Part shown: positions 9,448 to 19,828 of the stretch, piece by piece | Layout of the letters: every line of letters begins with the position of its first letter | How positions within the stretch are numbered: position 1 is the first letter of the stretch | Source: Thiospirochaeta perfilievii | Lineage (GTDB): Bacteria; Spirochaetota; Spirochaetia; DSM-2461 | Direction of reading: 5' to 3' | DNA length: 64,000 nucleotides | NCBI RefSeq assembly: GCF_008329945.1 | Contig: NZ_CP035807.1 | Span: forward strand, 2,852,001-2,916,000 | Program-made: the position numbers and the translations under genes | Notes under the pieces: generated by a model | What the model was told of the DNA's origin: nothing | The model's database searches: none | The model's input: only the letters and a program-made list of their open reading frames with translations

Positions 9448-10556
9448 TGAATATTTTAGTTACAGGTGCTAAGGGTTTTATAGGGAAAAACTTAATATCA
9501 GAACTTAGAAATAAAGGTTATAGCAGTATTTTCGAATACGATATAGATACTTCTTTTACAGAATTGGAAGATTTTACCAATAAATGTGATTTCGTGTTTC
9601 ATTTAGCTGGGGTAAATAGACCAGAAAATCAAGATGAGTTTATGAAAGGGAACTATGGATTTACTACAGACCTTTTAGAGTTATTGGAAAAACAAAGAAG
9701 ACAAATTCCTGTACTAATAACATCTTCAATACAGGCTACTTCAGATAATCCCTATGGAAAAAGTAAGAAAGCAGGTGAAGATGTTATTTTTGAATATGGG
9801 GAAAAAACAGGAAGTAATGTATATGTTTATAGGTTACCAAATGTTTTTGGCAAATGGAGTAGACCAAATTACAATACAGTTGTAGCAACCTTTTGTTATA
9901 AAATAGTAAGAAATCAAGATATTCAAATTAATGATCCAAAAGTCGAGCTTTCCTTAGTTTATATTGATGATGTTGTTACTGAATTTATTAAAACTCTTTC
10001 AGGAATAACTGTAAAAGAAGATCAATATTCCATAATACCCGTTGTATATAAAATTACATTAGGTCGCTTAGCTGAGCTGATTAAATCCTTTAAAGATTCA
10101 AGAAATAATTTATCAGTTATTAATACCTTAGATGAACTGGAAAATAAATTATATGCTACTTATTTAAGCTTTCTTCCACAGGATGATTTTGGATATAATC
10201 TAAAAATGAATGTAGACTCAAGGGGTTCATTTACTGAATTCTTAAGAACTGGTGACAGAGGCCAAGTGTCTGTAAATGTAGCAAAACCTGGAATAACCAA
10301 GGGAAACCATTGGCATCATACTAAAAATGAGAAATTTTTAGTTGTAAGTGGAAAAGCTTCAATTAAATTTAGAGCACTTGATAGCAAAGAGATTATTGAA
10401 TACCTAGTAACTGGTGATAATTTAAGAGTCATAGATATCCCTACAGGATATACACATAATATCGAGAATATTGGAGATACAGATTTAGTTACTGTAATGT
10501 GGGCTAATGAATGCTTTAATCCTGAAAAACCTGATACATATTTTTTAGAGGTGTAA
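9447..10556 (+). CDS. fnlB: 4-keto reductase with C-terminal cupin (UDP-FucNAc pathway, step 2)
   Basis: A 369-residue two-domain protein. Residues 1-240 form an SDR with GAKGFIGKNL at 7-16 and YGKSKKAGE as the Tyr-x3-Lys site. Residues about 245-369 form a cupin with GNHWHHTKNEKFLV, the metal-binding part. The architecture is that of CapF/FnlB/WbjC, which reduces the 4-keto intermediate to UDP-2-acetamido-2,6-dideoxy-L-talose. The start overlaps the fnlA stop by one base (TAATG), indicating translational coupling. Confidence 0.9.
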   Translation: MNILVTGAKGFIGKNLISELRNKGYSSIFEYDIDTSFTELEDFTNKCDFVFHLAGVNRPENQDEFMKGNYGFTTDLLELLEKQRRQIPVLITSSIQATSDNPYGKSKKAGEDVIFEYGEKTGSNVYVYRLPNVFGKWSRPNYNTVVATFCYKIVRNQDIQINDPKVELSLVYIDDVVTEFIKTLSGITVKEDQYSIIPVVYKITLGRLAELIKSFKDSRNNLSVINTLDELENKLYATYLSFLPQDDFGYNLKMNVDSRGSFTEFLRTGDRGQVSVNVAKPGITKGNHWHHTKNEKFLVVSGKASIKFRALDSKEIIEYLVTGDNLRVIDIPTGYTHNIENIGDTDLVTVMWANECFNPEKPDTYFLEV

Positions 10557-10557
10557 A

Positions 10558-11715
10558 ATGAAGAAATTAAAAGTAATGACAGTAGTTGGAACAAGACCAG
10601 AAATTATAAGACTCTCTGCTGTTCTAAATATCTTAGATAATTCAGAAGCAGTTGAGCATATTTTAGTTCATACTGGTCAAAATTATGATTATGAATTAAA
10701 TGAAGTTTTCTTTAAGGATTTAAACCTAAGAAAACCAGATCATTTTCTAAATGCTGCTACTGGAACAGCAATAGAGACAGTTGGTAATATTTTAATTAAA
10801 ATAGACCCTATTTTAGAATCAGAAAAACCAGATTCTTTCTTAGTTCTTGGTGACACAAATAGTTGTCTCTGTGCAATAGCTGCTAAAAGAAGAAAAATTC
10901 CAATTTTTCACATGGAAGCAGGGAATAGGTGTTTTGATCAGAGAGTTCCAGAAGAGACAAATAGAAAAATAGTAGATCATACTGCAGATATTAATATGAC
11001 GTATAGTGATATTGCTAGGGAATATTTATTAAGAGAAGGCTTACCTGCAGATAGAATAATTAAAACAGGTAGTCCTATGTTTGAAGTTCTTAATTCAAAA
11101 AAGAAAGATATTGATAATTCTGAAATATTAAAGACGTTAAATCTACAGAATAAGAAATATTTTGTTGTATCTGCACATAGAGAAGAAAATATAAGTTCTG
11201 AACAGAATTTTATGGAGCTAGTTGAATCCCTTAACGCGATTTCTGAAAAATATGATTTACCAGTTATTGTATCTACACACCCTAGAACTAGAAATATGAT
11301 AAATTCAAAAAATATAGAATTTCATAAAAATGTTCAATTATTAAAACCCCTTGGCTTTAACGATTATGTTAAACTACAAAAGAATGCAAAAGCCGTTTTA
11401 AGCGATAGCGGTACAATTAGTGAGGAATCATCAATACTAGGTTTCCCTGCCCTGAATATTAGACAAGCCCATGAGAGGCCTGAGGCTATGGAAGAAGCAT
11501 CTGTTATGATGATAGGTCTAAATAAAGATAGAATTATGCAGGGTCTAGCAATCTTAGATTTGCAACAAGATAATACTTTGAGACACGTCGCTGATTATAG
11601 CATGCCCAATGTTTCAGAAAAAGTTTTAAGAATAATTTTATCATATACTGACTATGTCAACAGGATAGTATGGAAAAGAAAGATTATTAATTGTAACAGA
11701 AAGATTTTATCCTGA
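10558..11715 (+). CDS. fnlC: UDP-GlcNAc 2-epimerase family, UDP-L-FucNAc synthase (step 3)
   Basis: A 385-residue non-hydrolysing 2-epimerase (WecB/CapG/WbjD group). VVGTRPEIIRLSAV at the N-terminus, HMEAGNRCFDQRVPEETNRK, SAHREENI and SDSGTISEESSILG are the expected active-site blocks. Family members normally end shortly after YTDYVNRIVW. As read, the protein instead runs on to KRKIINCNRKILS. Adding one A to the A4 run at 11674-11677 ends it at about 11690 as VNRIVWKKKDY and also opens the next gene, so the true end is probably about 11690. It follows fnlB with one base between. Confidence 0.9.
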   Translation: MKKLKVMTVVGTRPEIIRLSAVLNILDNSEAVEHILVHTGQNYDYELNEVFFKDLNLRKPDHFLNAATGTAIETVGNILIKIDPILESEKPDSFLVLGDTNSCLCAIAAKRRKIPIFHMEAGNRCFDQRVPEETNRKIVDHTADINMTYSDIAREYLLREGLPADRIIKTGSPMFEVLNSKKKDIDNSEILKTLNLQNKKYFVVSAHREENISSEQNFMELVESLNAISEKYDLPVIVSTHPRTRNMINSKNIEFHKNVQLLKPLGFNDYVKLQKNAKAVLSDSGTISEESSILGFPALNIRQAHERPEAMEEASVMMIGLNKDRIMQGLAILDLQQDNTLRHVADYSMPNVSEKVLRIILSYTDYVNRIVWKRKIINCNRKILS

Positions 11716-12865
11716 AGAATTTTTAATTAATGATCTTGTTCTAGAGTTTGAAAAAAACAACTATATTGTAGAAGTTTTGACTCAAATACCAAGTTATCCT
11801 TTTGATAAAATTTATGATGGATATACTAATATTGATACTATTGATTATTATAAAGGGATTAAGATTCATAGAGTAAAAACATTCTTAGGTTACAATAAAA
11901 GCACTGTAAAAAAAATTGGGGGTTATTTATTATTTGCTTTTTTTACTTGGAAGAAAGCCTTTAATTTAGCTAAAAATATCGATAAGGTCTTTTTTTATCA
12001 CACAGGCCCTGCCACAATGGCTCATTCATCTATGGTCTTTAAAAAAATATACAAAAAAAAATGTTATATTTGGACTCAAGATATTTGGCCTGATGCCATT
12101 TACGCCTATGGAATTAAAAAAACTTTTCTTAGTAATTTATTATTGAAAACATACTTAAAAAAATTATATAAAAATTTTGATAAAGTATTTGTGTCATGCC
12201 CAGGTTTTATTTCAATAGTTAAAACATATTATTCTAGAGAAATAAAATATATTCCACAATGGTATCCTTTAGAAAATGATGTTATCAAAATAGCTAAATT
12301 AAAATCATCAAATGAAAAATTACAGTTTACATTCTTAGGGAATTTAGGGACTGCACAGAATCTAGAAAATGTATGTTTAGGATTTTTAAAAGCAGTTGAT
12401 GATGGACTAGATGCTACTTTAAATATTGTTGGAGATGGAGTTTCTTACACAAAATTAAAACAAATTATAGATAATTCAAAAACAGATAAAATCATATTAT
12501 GGGGTCGAAAGCCACAAAGTGAAATGAATTCTTTTTTAGAAATGTCTGATGTGATGATAGTGTCATTAGCAGATGACCCCTTATTAAATATGTATATTCC
12601 TGCCAAATTCCAAGGTTATCTTTGTGCAGGAAAGCCTATTTTAGGGATTTTGAATGGAGAAGTATCTAAAATAATTAAAATAAATAGCTTAGGAGTTACT
12701 GTGTCTCCATCAAATATAGAAGAAATATCAAAATCATTTGAATCATTTGTAGGAAAAAAAGATAGAATAATTGAGTTTAGGAAAAATAGTTCAATATTTT
12801 ATGAAAAAAATTATTTAAAATTTAATTCTATCGCAAATTTAATAACTAATATACAAGGAAAATAA
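11670..12865 (+). pseudogene. glycosyltransferase family 4, WbuB-like (one frameshift near start)
   Basis: From 11777 the open frame reads MTQIPSYPFDKIYDGYTN, but the same frame extends upstream as ERLLIVTERFYPEEFLINDL...VEVLTQIPSYP, the usual GT4 N-terminus. The only start that fits is the ATG at 11670, in frame after one A is added to the A4 run at 11674-11677. The C-terminal half has TFLGNLGTAQNLENV, IVGDG, LWGRKPQSEM and PAKFQGYLCAGKPILGI. WbuB-type enzymes, next to fnlABC in O-antigen clusters, are thought to transfer L-FucNAc. Full length would be about 398 residues. Confidence 0.8.
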
Positions 12866-13747
12866 ATGAAAGGAATAATACTAGCAGGTGGTAGCGGTAC
12901 TAGGTTGTATCCAGCAACAGAAACAATTTGTAAACAGTTATTGCCAGTTTACGATAAACCAATGATTTATTACCCATTGTCAACACTTATGTTGGCAGGG
13001 ATTAAGGACATATTAATTATATCTACTCCTGAAGATACTAGTAGGTTCGAGAATTTATTGGGAACAGGTGCTGATTTAGGAATATCATTAAATTATGCAA
13101 TTCAGGATGCACCTAATGGGTTGGCTGAAGCTTTTATTATTGGTGAGGATTTTATTGGTTCTGATAGTGTTTGTTTGGTTTTAGGAGATAATATCTTTTA
13201 TGGACATGGTTTTACTTCACTAGTCCAAAAAGCTGCTAAACAAGAAAGTGGAGCAACAGTTTTTGGTTATTATGTAAATGATCCAGAGAGGTATGGGGTA
13301 GTTGAATTTGATAAGGCAGGTAAAGCGGTCAGTTTAGAAGAAAAACCTTTGGAACCTAAGTCTAATTATGCGGTTGTAGGGTTATATTTCTACGATAATT
13401 CTGTAGTTGAGATAGCTAAAAATGTAAAACCTTCCCATAGGGGAGAAATTGAGATAACATCTGTTAATCAGGAATATTTAAGAAAAGGAAAATTAGCAGT
13501 AGAATTAATGGGTAGGGGTTATGCTTGGTTAGATACAGGAACCCATGATTCATTATTAGAAGCTTCAAACTATGTAAAATTAATAGAAGAAAGACAGGGG
13601 TTAAAGATAGCCTGTATAGAAGAGATCGCCTATAGAATGGGTTATATTAGTAAAGAACAATTAATGGTTTTAGCTTCTAAGTATAAAAAGAATAATTATG
13701 GTAAATATATAGAAAGACAAATTAATGAGGGACAACATGCCTTTTAA
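12866..13747 (+). CDS. rfbA: glucose-1-phosphate thymidylyltransferase
   Basis: A 293-residue nucleotidyltransferase, the normal length for RmlA. It has the nucleotide-binding loop [13 protein letters not shown] at residues 6-18, [27 protein letters not shown] and [20 protein letters not shown]. It makes dTDP-glucose from dTTP and glucose-1-phosphate, the first step to dTDP-L-rhamnose. It starts directly after the stop of the preceding glycosyltransferase. Short fossils of this gene recur at about 35503 and 47360. Confidence 0.96.
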   Translation: MKGIILAGGSGTRLYPATETICKQLLPVYDKPMIYYPLSTLMLAGIKDILIISTPEDTSRFENLLGTGADLGISLNYAIQDAPNGLAEAFIIGEDFIGSDSVCLVLGDNIFYGHGFTSLVQKAAKQESGATVFGYYVNDPERYGVVEFDKAGKAVSLEEKPLEPKSNYAVVGLYFYDNSVVEIAKNVKPSHRGEIEITSVNQEYLRKGKLAVELMGRGYAWLDTGTHDSLLEASNYVKLIEERQGLKIACIEEIAYRMGYISKEQLMVLASKYKKNNYGKYIERQINEGQHAF

Positions 13748-14288
13748 TTTTAAAAGAACAGAAATTGAAGGTTTAGTTATTATAGAACCAAGGGTATTTG
13801 CAGATGGCAGAGGTTTTTTTTTAGAAACCTATAAAAAAAGTGACTTTGTCAAAGAAGGAATTACTGAGGAATTTGTACAAGATAATCATTCCTTTAGTTG
13901 TAAAGGAGTTCTAAGGGGAGTTCATTTACAAAAAGGAGCTTCAGCCCAGGGTAAACTTGTTAGATGCTTAGCAGGAGCTGTTTGGGATGTAGCGGTTGAT
14001 TTAAGACCTGGTTCTGCGACCTTTGGTAAGTGGTTTGGAATAGAATTATCTTCAGAAAATAATATAATGTTTTATATCCCTCCTGGTTTTGGACATGGGT
14101 TTGTAACACTAGAAGATAATACTCATTTTTTATATAAATGTACCCATGAGTATGACCCTAAAAATGATAGTGGAATAATTTGGAATGATGCTGATTTAGC
14201 AATTGAATGGCCATTAACAGATGGTCTATCTTTTTCAGATAAAGATTTAGTTCTACAAAGCTTTTCAAAATTTAAGGAAGGGTTGTAA
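13737..14288 (+). CDS. rfbC: dTDP-4-dehydrorhamnose 3,5-epimerase
   Basis: The start at 13737 ([13 protein letters not shown]) is preferred over the ATG at 13725 because GAGG lies 6 nt upstream. The gene overlaps the end of rfbA by 11 bp. The 183-residue cupin-fold protein has the catalytic His in [11 protein letters not shown], the basic-acidic block [18 protein letters not shown] and the Tyr in THEYDP. It epimerises C3 and C5 of dTDP-4-keto-6-deoxyglucose. Length and motifs are typical. Confidence 0.95.
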   Translation: MPFNFKRTEIEGLVIIEPRVFADGRGFFLETYKKSDFVKEGITEEFVQDNHSFSCKGVLRGVHLQKGASAQGKLVRCLAGAVWDVAVDLRPGSATFGKWFGIELSSENNIMFYIPPGFGHGFVTLEDNTHFLYKCTHEYDPKNDSGIIWNDADLAIEWPLTDGLSFSDKDLVLQSFSKFKEGL

Positions 14289-15127
14289 TGGTTCTACTAA
14301 CAGGAGCTAATGGCCAACTAGGTCAGGATTTCCAGAAATTATTTACAGGTTTAGGCGTAAAATTTGTAGCTACAGATTATTTAGAATTGGATATTACATC
14401 TTTAAGTGCTGTTAGAGAATTTGTTTCTAAGCGTGTTATTTCTCATATTATTAACTGTGCAGCATATAACGATGTAGATAAAGCAGAATCAGAGCCCGAT
14501 AAGGCTTTTTTATTAAATAGGGATGCACCAGTTTTACTTGCTAAAGTAGCTTCAGAAATTGGAGCAATTTATGTTAACTATTCCACCGATTTTGTATTCG
14601 ATGGAACTAAGGGTTCGCCTTATGTAGAAACGGATACAGTTAGCCCAATTAGTGTTTATGCAGATAGTAAAGCTCAGGGAGAGAAGGGTGTTTTAGATTT
14701 ATATTCTAGAAGTTTTGTAATTAGAACATCCTGGGTTTTTGGTATGGGTAATAACAACTTTAATAAACAAGTTATAAACTGGTCAAAGAATAAGGATATT
14801 TTGAATATAGTGGATGACCAAAAATCATCCGCAACCTATTCATGGGATTTAGCAGAATATTCGTGGGCTTTAATTTGTACAGGTAAGTATGGGCTATACC
14901 ATTTAAGTAATGGCGATGAGTGTTCAAAATATGACCAAGCAAAGTATGTCTTGGATTCAATTGGTTGGAATGGTACATTAGGTATAGCAAAAACAGCAGA
15001 TTTTAATTTACCTGCAAAAAGATCGGAATATACTAAATTAGACAGCAGTAAACTTGAAGCCGTTATAAGCAAGAAAATACCTAGCTGGCAAAGTGGAATA
15101 GATAGATTTTTAAAGGAGTATTTATAA
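14288..15127 (+). CDS. rfbD: dTDP-4-dehydrorhamnose reductase
   Basis: A 279-residue SDR. The NADPH motif TGANGQLGQDF is at residues 5-15, NCAAYNDVDKAE at about 57-68, YSTDFVFDG at about 98-106 and the Tyr-x3-Lys site in VYADSKAQGE at about 123-132. It reduces the 4-keto group to give dTDP-L-rhamnose. The start overlaps the rfbC stop (TAATG). Pieces of this gene (VDDQKS and the PAKRS...FLKEYL end) occur again as fossils at 35503-35595 and 47747-47913. Confidence 0.95.
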   Translation: MVLLTGANGQLGQDFQKLFTGLGVKFVATDYLELDITSLSAVREFVSKRVISHIINCAAYNDVDKAESEPDKAFLLNRDAPVLLAKVASEIGAIYVNYSTDFVFDGTKGSPYVETDTVSPISVYADSKAQGEKGVLDLYSRSFVIRTSWVFGMGNNNFNKQVINWSKNKDILNIVDDQKSSATYSWDLAEYSWALICTGKYGLYHLSNGDECSKYDQAKYVLDSIGWNGTLGIAKTADFNLPAKRSEYTKLDSSKLEAVISKKIPSWQSGIDRFLKEYL

Positions 15128-15129
15128 TT

Positions 15130-16341
15130 ATGACTTATTTAGTAACAGGTGGAGCAGGTTTTATAGGAGCCAACTTTGTAAAATATATTTTAAAAATACA
15201 TAGTGACTGTATGGTTATTATCTTAGATAAATTAACCTATGCAGGGAACTTAGGAACAATTAAAGAAGAATTATCTGATAGTAGAGTATCCTTTTATAAA
15301 GGTGATATTTGCAATAAAGAGTTAATTGAGAATATTTTTATGTCTCATAATATAGATACGGTTGTAAACTTTGCAGCTGAGAGTCATGTAGATAGAAGCA
15401 TTGAAGACCCAGGAATCTTTTTAAAAACAAATATACTAGGTACTCAAACCCTAATGGATGTAGCAAAAGCTAATTGGACTACAGGAAAAGATTCAAATGG
15501 TTATCCCACATTCTTAGAAGGTAAAAAGTTTTTACAGGTCTCCACAGATGAGGTTTATGGGCATTTAGATAGGGACATTCCAGAGGGAAAAGTACTTGAA
15601 GTTACAAATGATGCTTTAAAAGAAGTATTGAAGGGTAGAGAAGATATGCCAAAGGCCTTTGGTAAAGAATTCTTTACAGAAGAAACATCTCTAAAACCAA
15701 GATCCCCTTATGCAACAAGTAAAACTGCTGCTGATATGTTGGTTAGAGCCTATGCTGAAACCTATCATTTCCCTGTAAATGTAACCAGATGTAGTAATAA
15801 CTATGGTCCATATCACTTTCCAGAAAAACTAATACCTCTAATAATTAAAAACATACTAGAAGGAAAATCTTTACCGGTTTATGGAGATGGAAAACAGGTT
15901 CGAGACTGGTTGTATGTAGAAGACCACTGTAAAGGAATAGACATGGTAATTAATGGTGGTACTTTAGGTGAAGCATATAATATTGGAGGATTTAACGAAG
16001 AATTAAATATAAATATAGTTAAAAAGACCATAGATATTGTTAGAGAATTAGTTTTTGAGGGTGAAAAAGTTAAACCAGAATACTCTTCCTTTGTAAAAGT
16101 TAGCTATAATGAATGTAGTTATAACTTAATTAAGTATGTAGCCGACAGACTTGGACACGATGCGCGATACGCAATAGACCCAACTAAGACAGTTAAGGAA
16201 CTTGGGTTCTACCCAGAAACTCCTTTTACTGTAGGTATTAGAAAAACGATTAAGTGGTACCTAGATAATCAAGATTGGGTTAATGAAGTAGCTAGTGGTG
16301 ATTATCAGAAATATTATCAAGCAATGTATGGGAATAGGTAG
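15130..16341 (+). CDS. rfbB: dTDP-glucose 4,6-dehydratase
   Basis: A 403-residue extended SDR with GGAGFIGANF at residues 7-16, AAESHVDRSI at about 80-89, STDEVYGH at about 137-144 and the Tyr-x3-Lys site SPYATSKTAAD near residue 192. It is about 50 residues longer than the usual RmlB because of an insert (roughly residues 150-185: EGKVLEVTNDALKEVLKGRE and following) before the catalytic Tyr, which is occasionally seen in the family. It converts dTDP-glucose to the 4-keto-6-deoxy product. A 3' fossil of the gene lies at 23338-23434. Confidence 0.95.
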   Translation: MTYLVTGGAGFIGANFVKYILKIHSDCMVIILDKLTYAGNLGTIKEELSDSRVSFYKGDICNKELIENIFMSHNIDTVVNFAAESHVDRSIEDPGIFLKTNILGTQTLMDVAKANWTTGKDSNGYPTFLEGKKFLQVSTDEVYGHLDRDIPEGKVLEVTNDALKEVLKGREDMPKAFGKEFFTEETSLKPRSPYATSKTAADMLVRAYAETYHFPVNVTRCSNNYGPYHFPEKLIPLIIKNILEGKSLPVYGDGKQVRDWLYVEDHCKGIDMVINGGTLGEAYNIGGFNEELNINIVKKTIDIVRELVFEGEKVKPEYSSFVKVSYNECSYNLIKYVADRLGHDARYAIDPTKTVKELGFYPETPFTVGIRKTIKWYLDNQDWVNEVASGDYQKYYQAMYGNR

Positions 16342-16351
16342 GAGCTAAAAA

Positions 16352-17452
16352 ATGAAATATAAAGTAGCAATTATTGGATGTGGTAGAATAAGTTATAAAC
16401 ATATAGAAGGGTTTATTAGTGTTAAGGATAGGGTAGATGTTGTAGCTTTATGTGATCCTTCTATGGATAAAATGAATGATAGGGTTAAACAGTATAGTTC
16501 TGTTGTTTCTGGAAGTGATGTTAAATGTTTTACATCTTATAAGGAGATGTTATCTTCAGTTGATTTAGATTTTGTTACAATAGCTACAGAATCTGGAACC
16601 CATCGGGATATAACCATTGATTGTTTAAATGCTGGGGTTAATGTAATAGTTGAGAAACCAATGGCATTAAGTACTAAAGATGCAGATGATATGATTGAAT
16701 GTGCTAAGAAAAATGGATTAAAGTTAGCAGTTTGTTTCCAGAATAGATTTAATGGACCAATAGTAAAAACTAGAGAAGCATTTGAAAAAGGTAGATTAGG
16801 GAAATTATTACATAGTAGTGTACAGGTTAGATGGAATAGAAATATAGATTATTATAGTCAAGCAGATTGGAGAGGAACCTGGGATATAGACGGTGGAACC
16901 CTTATGAATCAGTGTACCCATGGAATTGACTTATTACAGTGGATGAATAATTCAGACGTAGTTAAGGTTCATGGAGTAACAAGAAGGTTTCAAAGACCTA
17001 TAGAGGCCGAGGATTTTGGTTGTGCAATATTAGAGTTTGCAGATGGTTCTGTTGGTATAGTTGAGGGAACTGCAAATGTTTACCCTAAGAATTTAAACGA
17101 GAGTTTAAGTTTATTTGGAACTGATGGAACAGTTGTAATTGGAGGACTCGCTGTAAATAAATTTGAAACCTGGAGATTAGCGGATTCTGATAAAGTAGGG
17201 GATACTGAGGATAAGGTAATTGATCCAAATGCAAAGGATCCTGATTCAGTTTATGGAAAAGGGCATGGCGCACTATTTGCAGATTTTATCGATGCTTTAG
17301 ATAATAACAGGGAGCCATTAACAAATGGAGCTGAATCTAAAAAAGCATTAGAAATAATATTAGCAATATATAAATCTCAGAAAGAAGGAAAACCTGTTGA
17401 ATTACCAATAGATTTTGCTACAACAGAGATGAAAGGAGTTTTTGGTGAATAG
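16352..17452 (+). CDS. wbpB: UDP-GlcNAc(A) 3-dehydrogenase (Gfo/Idh/MocA family)
   Basis: A 366-residue oxidoreductase. The N-terminal NAD domain has IIGCGRISYKH at residues 6-16 and VIVEKPMALS at about 96-105. The C-terminal half has DIDGGTLMNQCTHGIDLLQWM, the substrate-binding His region. In the WbpABEDI pathway it oxidises C3 of UDP-GlcNAcA before transamination. It overlaps wbpA by 11 bp, and all five pathway genes follow one another. A close paralogue lies at 55415-56515. Confidence 0.9.
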   Translation: MKYKVAIIGCGRISYKHIEGFISVKDRVDVVALCDPSMDKMNDRVKQYSSVVSGSDVKCFTSYKEMLSSVDLDFVTIATESGTHRDITIDCLNAGVNVIVEKPMALSTKDADDMIECAKKNGLKLAVCFQNRFNGPIVKTREAFEKGRLGKLLHSSVQVRWNRNIDYYSQADWRGTWDIDGGTLMNQCTHGIDLLQWMNNSDVVKVHGVTRRFQRPIEAEDFGCAILEFADGSVGIVEGTANVYPKNLNESLSLFGTDGTVVIGGLAVNKFETWRLADSDKVGDTEDKVIDPNAKDPDSVYGKGHGALFADFIDALDNNREPLTNGAESKKALEIILAIYKSQKEGKPVELPIDFATTEMKGVFGE

Positions 17453-18755
17453 TTTTGATACAATAATGAAAAAGATTGAGAATAATACAGAGGTTGTAGG
17501 TATTCTTGGTCTAGGTTATGTTGGTTTACCCCTGGCTGTATTAATGGCTAATAAAGGTGTTAATGTTCTTGGCTTCGAAAAAAATCCAAATAAAGCCGAA
17601 AATGTTAATAATTGTAAGAACTATATTGGTGATATTACTGAAGATGAGTTAAAAAATGCTGTAAATAGTAAAAAATTATCTGCAACATCAGATTTCTCAA
17701 GAATTAAGGAGTGTGATGCAGTAATAATGTGTGTTCCAACACCCCTAGATAAATTTAAAAAGCCTGATATGAAATACATAGAGTCTGCTTGTAGAGATAT
17801 AGGTAAGTACATGAAAAAGGGAACTTTTGTTTCTTTAGAAAGTACAACTTATCCTACAACCACAGAAAATTTCATGAAGCCTATAATTGAGGAAGAGTCT
17901 GGGTTAACAGAGGGTGATGATTTCTGGTTATGTTTCTCCCCAGAGAGAATTGATCCAGGTAACCATACATTTAAAACAGAAAATACCCCAAAGGTTGTGG
18001 GAACTCTATCGGAAGATGGGATGAAAATAGCAATGGGAATATATGGAAAGGCAATTAAACATTTACACCCAGTTTCTAGCCCAAGGGTAGCTGAGATGGT
18101 TAAAATATTAGAGAACACCTATAGATTAATTAATATCTCTTTAATTAATGAGTTAGCTCTACTCTCTGGGAAAATGGATATAAATATTTGGGAAGTAATA
18201 GAAGCTGCAAAAACAAAACCATTTGGATTCCAAGCCTTTTATCCAGGTCCTGGTATTGGTGGACACTGTATCCCTCTAGATCCATTTTACCTAGAATTTA
18301 TTGCTAAAAACTTCAATTTCGACTTAAAAATGATAGAAACAGCGGGACATATCGATAATATGATGCCACACAGAATGTCAATAAAAATAGCATCAGCATT
18401 AAATAGACATAAAAAATCTATAAATGGGTCAAAAATCCTATTTATGGGTGTTGCATATAAACCAAATATTGATGATGCAAGAGAATCTCCTGCTTTAAAA
18501 CTAATAGATGAAATTGCAGGAAAAGGTGGAGAGATTCTATACCACGACCCATATGTAGATACATGCAAAACACCTAAAGATGTAGTTTATAATAATTCTG
18601 AATTAACAGATGAATTACTATCTTCTGTAGATTGTGTTGTATTTACAACAAACCACAAATGCTTTAATGCAGATGAAATAGTTTCTAAATCTAAGCTGGT
18701 AGTAGATTTAAGAAATATGGTTAAGGATGCATCTGATAAGGTATATAAACTGTAA
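17442..18755 (+). CDS. wbpA: UDP-N-acetylglucosamine 6-dehydrogenase
   Basis: A 437-residue nucleotide-sugar dehydrogenase. The NAD motif GILGLGYVGLPLAVLMANKG is near residues 20-39. The catalytic Cys is in GPGIGGHCIPLDP near residue 266, and the C-terminal UDP-binding domain contains FMGVAYKPNIDDARESPAL. It oxidises UDP-GlcNAc to UDP-GlcNAcA, the entry step of the ManNAc(3NAc)A branch. The possible GTG start at 17442 overlaps the wbpB stop. Confidence 0.92.
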   Translation: MVNSFDTIMKKIENNTEVVGILGLGYVGLPLAVLMANKGVNVLGFEKNPNKAENVNNCKNYIGDITEDELKNAVNSKKLSATSDFSRIKECDAVIMCVPTPLDKFKKPDMKYIESACRDIGKYMKKGTFVSLESTTYPTTTENFMKPIIEEESGLTEGDDFWLCFSPERIDPGNHTFKTENTPKVVGTLSEDGMKIAMGIYGKAIKHLHPVSSPRVAEMVKILENTYRLINISLINELALLSGKMDINIWEVIEAAKTKPFGFQAFYPGPGIGGHCIPLDPFYLEFIAKNFNFDLKMIETAGHIDNMMPHRMSIKIASALNRHKKSINGSKILFMGVAYKPNIDDARESPALKLIDEIAGKGGEILYHDPYVDTCKTPKDVVYNNSELTDELLSSVDCVVFTTNHKCFNADEIVSKSKLVVDLRNMVKDASDKVYKL

Positions 18756-19828
18756 TGAAGAAAATAGTAACAATCATTGGGGCAAGACCCCAATTTGTAA
18801 AGGCTGCAGTAATTAGTCGTTTAATTAAAGAAAAATATAGTAACGAAATAACAGAATATTTAGTACATACAGGACAGCACTACGATGCTAATATGTCAGA
18901 TATTTTCTTTGACGAGATGAAAATCCCTAAACCGGATCTTAACCTTGAGGTTGGTTCAGGAAGTCATGGTAAAATGACAGGTTTAATGCTGCAAAAAATA
19001 GAGGAAGTATTATTAGAGCAAAAACCAGATGCTTTATTAATATATGGGGATACTAATTCAACCCTAGCAGGGGCTTTAGCCGCATCTAAAATATTAATAC
19101 CTGTAGTACATATTGAAGCAGGACTAAGAAGTTATAATATGGCAATGCCTGAGGAACAAAATAGAATATTATCAGACCATGTTTCTACTCTATTACTATG
19201 TCCTACACAAACAGCAATTGATAACCTTAAAAGAGAAGGCATAACAAAAGGTGTTTCCTTAACAGGTGATGTAATGTTTGACGCATCTATTTTTTATAGA
19301 ACCCTAGAAAACACTAACTCCTTACTACCTAAATTACCTGAAGATTTCTTTTTAGCAACTATTCACAGAGCAGAAAATACAGATTCAAAAGAAAGACTTA
19401 CTAATATTGTTAGAGCATTAAATGACTGTGGTAAAAATGGTGTTCTTCCGCTCCATCCAAGAACAAAAAAATATCTAGATATGTACGGACTTACTTTTAA
19501 TAAAAATATAATGCTTATTGACCCAGTTGGATATTTTGACATGTTAGAACTGGAAGCAAAGGCTAATATGATAGTAACAGATTCTGGTGGAGTTCAAAAA
19601 GAAGCATATTTTTTTAATAAACCATGCGTTACCCTAAGGGATCAAACAGAGTGGGTTGAAACAGTTGAAGCTGGTTGGAATAAAATAGTTGGATCAGAAT
19701 ATAATGATATTTTAGATGCAATAAGTAATTTTGTACCGCCTCAGGCTCATCCAGACTTGTATGGTGATGGAAATAGTGGGGATAAAATAGTTAAGGAGTT
19801 ATTAAAGTTATGGAATTCTGCGATTTAA
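18755..19828 (+). CDS. wbpI: UDP-2,3-diacetamido-glucuronate 2-epimerase
   Basis: A 357-residue non-hydrolysing 2-epimerase of the WecB/WbpI type: TIIGARPQFVKAAVISRLI at the N-terminus, HTGQHYDANMSDIFF, HIEAGLRSYNMAMPEEQNR, ATIHRAENTDS and VTDSGGVQKEAYF. The WbpI subgroup acts last in the pathway, giving UDP-ManNAc(3NAc)A. The choice of WbpI over WecB rests on its place between wbpA and wbpE. It overlaps both neighbours. Confidence 0.88.
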   Translation: MKKIVTIIGARPQFVKAAVISRLIKEKYSNEITEYLVHTGQHYDANMSDIFFDEMKIPKPDLNLEVGSGSHGKMTGLMLQKIEEVLLEQKPDALLIYGDTNSTLAGALAASKILIPVVHIEAGLRSYNMAMPEEQNRILSDHVSTLLLCPTQTAIDNLKREGITKGVSLTGDVMFDASIFYRTLENTNSLLPKLPEDFFLATIHRAENTDSKERLTNIVRALNDCGKNGVLPLHPRTKKYLDMYGLTFNKNIMLIDPVGYFDMLELEAKANMIVTDSGGVQKEAYFFNKPCVTLRDQTEWVETVEAGWNKIVGSEYNDILDAISNFVPPQAHPDLYGDGNSGDKIVKELLKLWNSAI

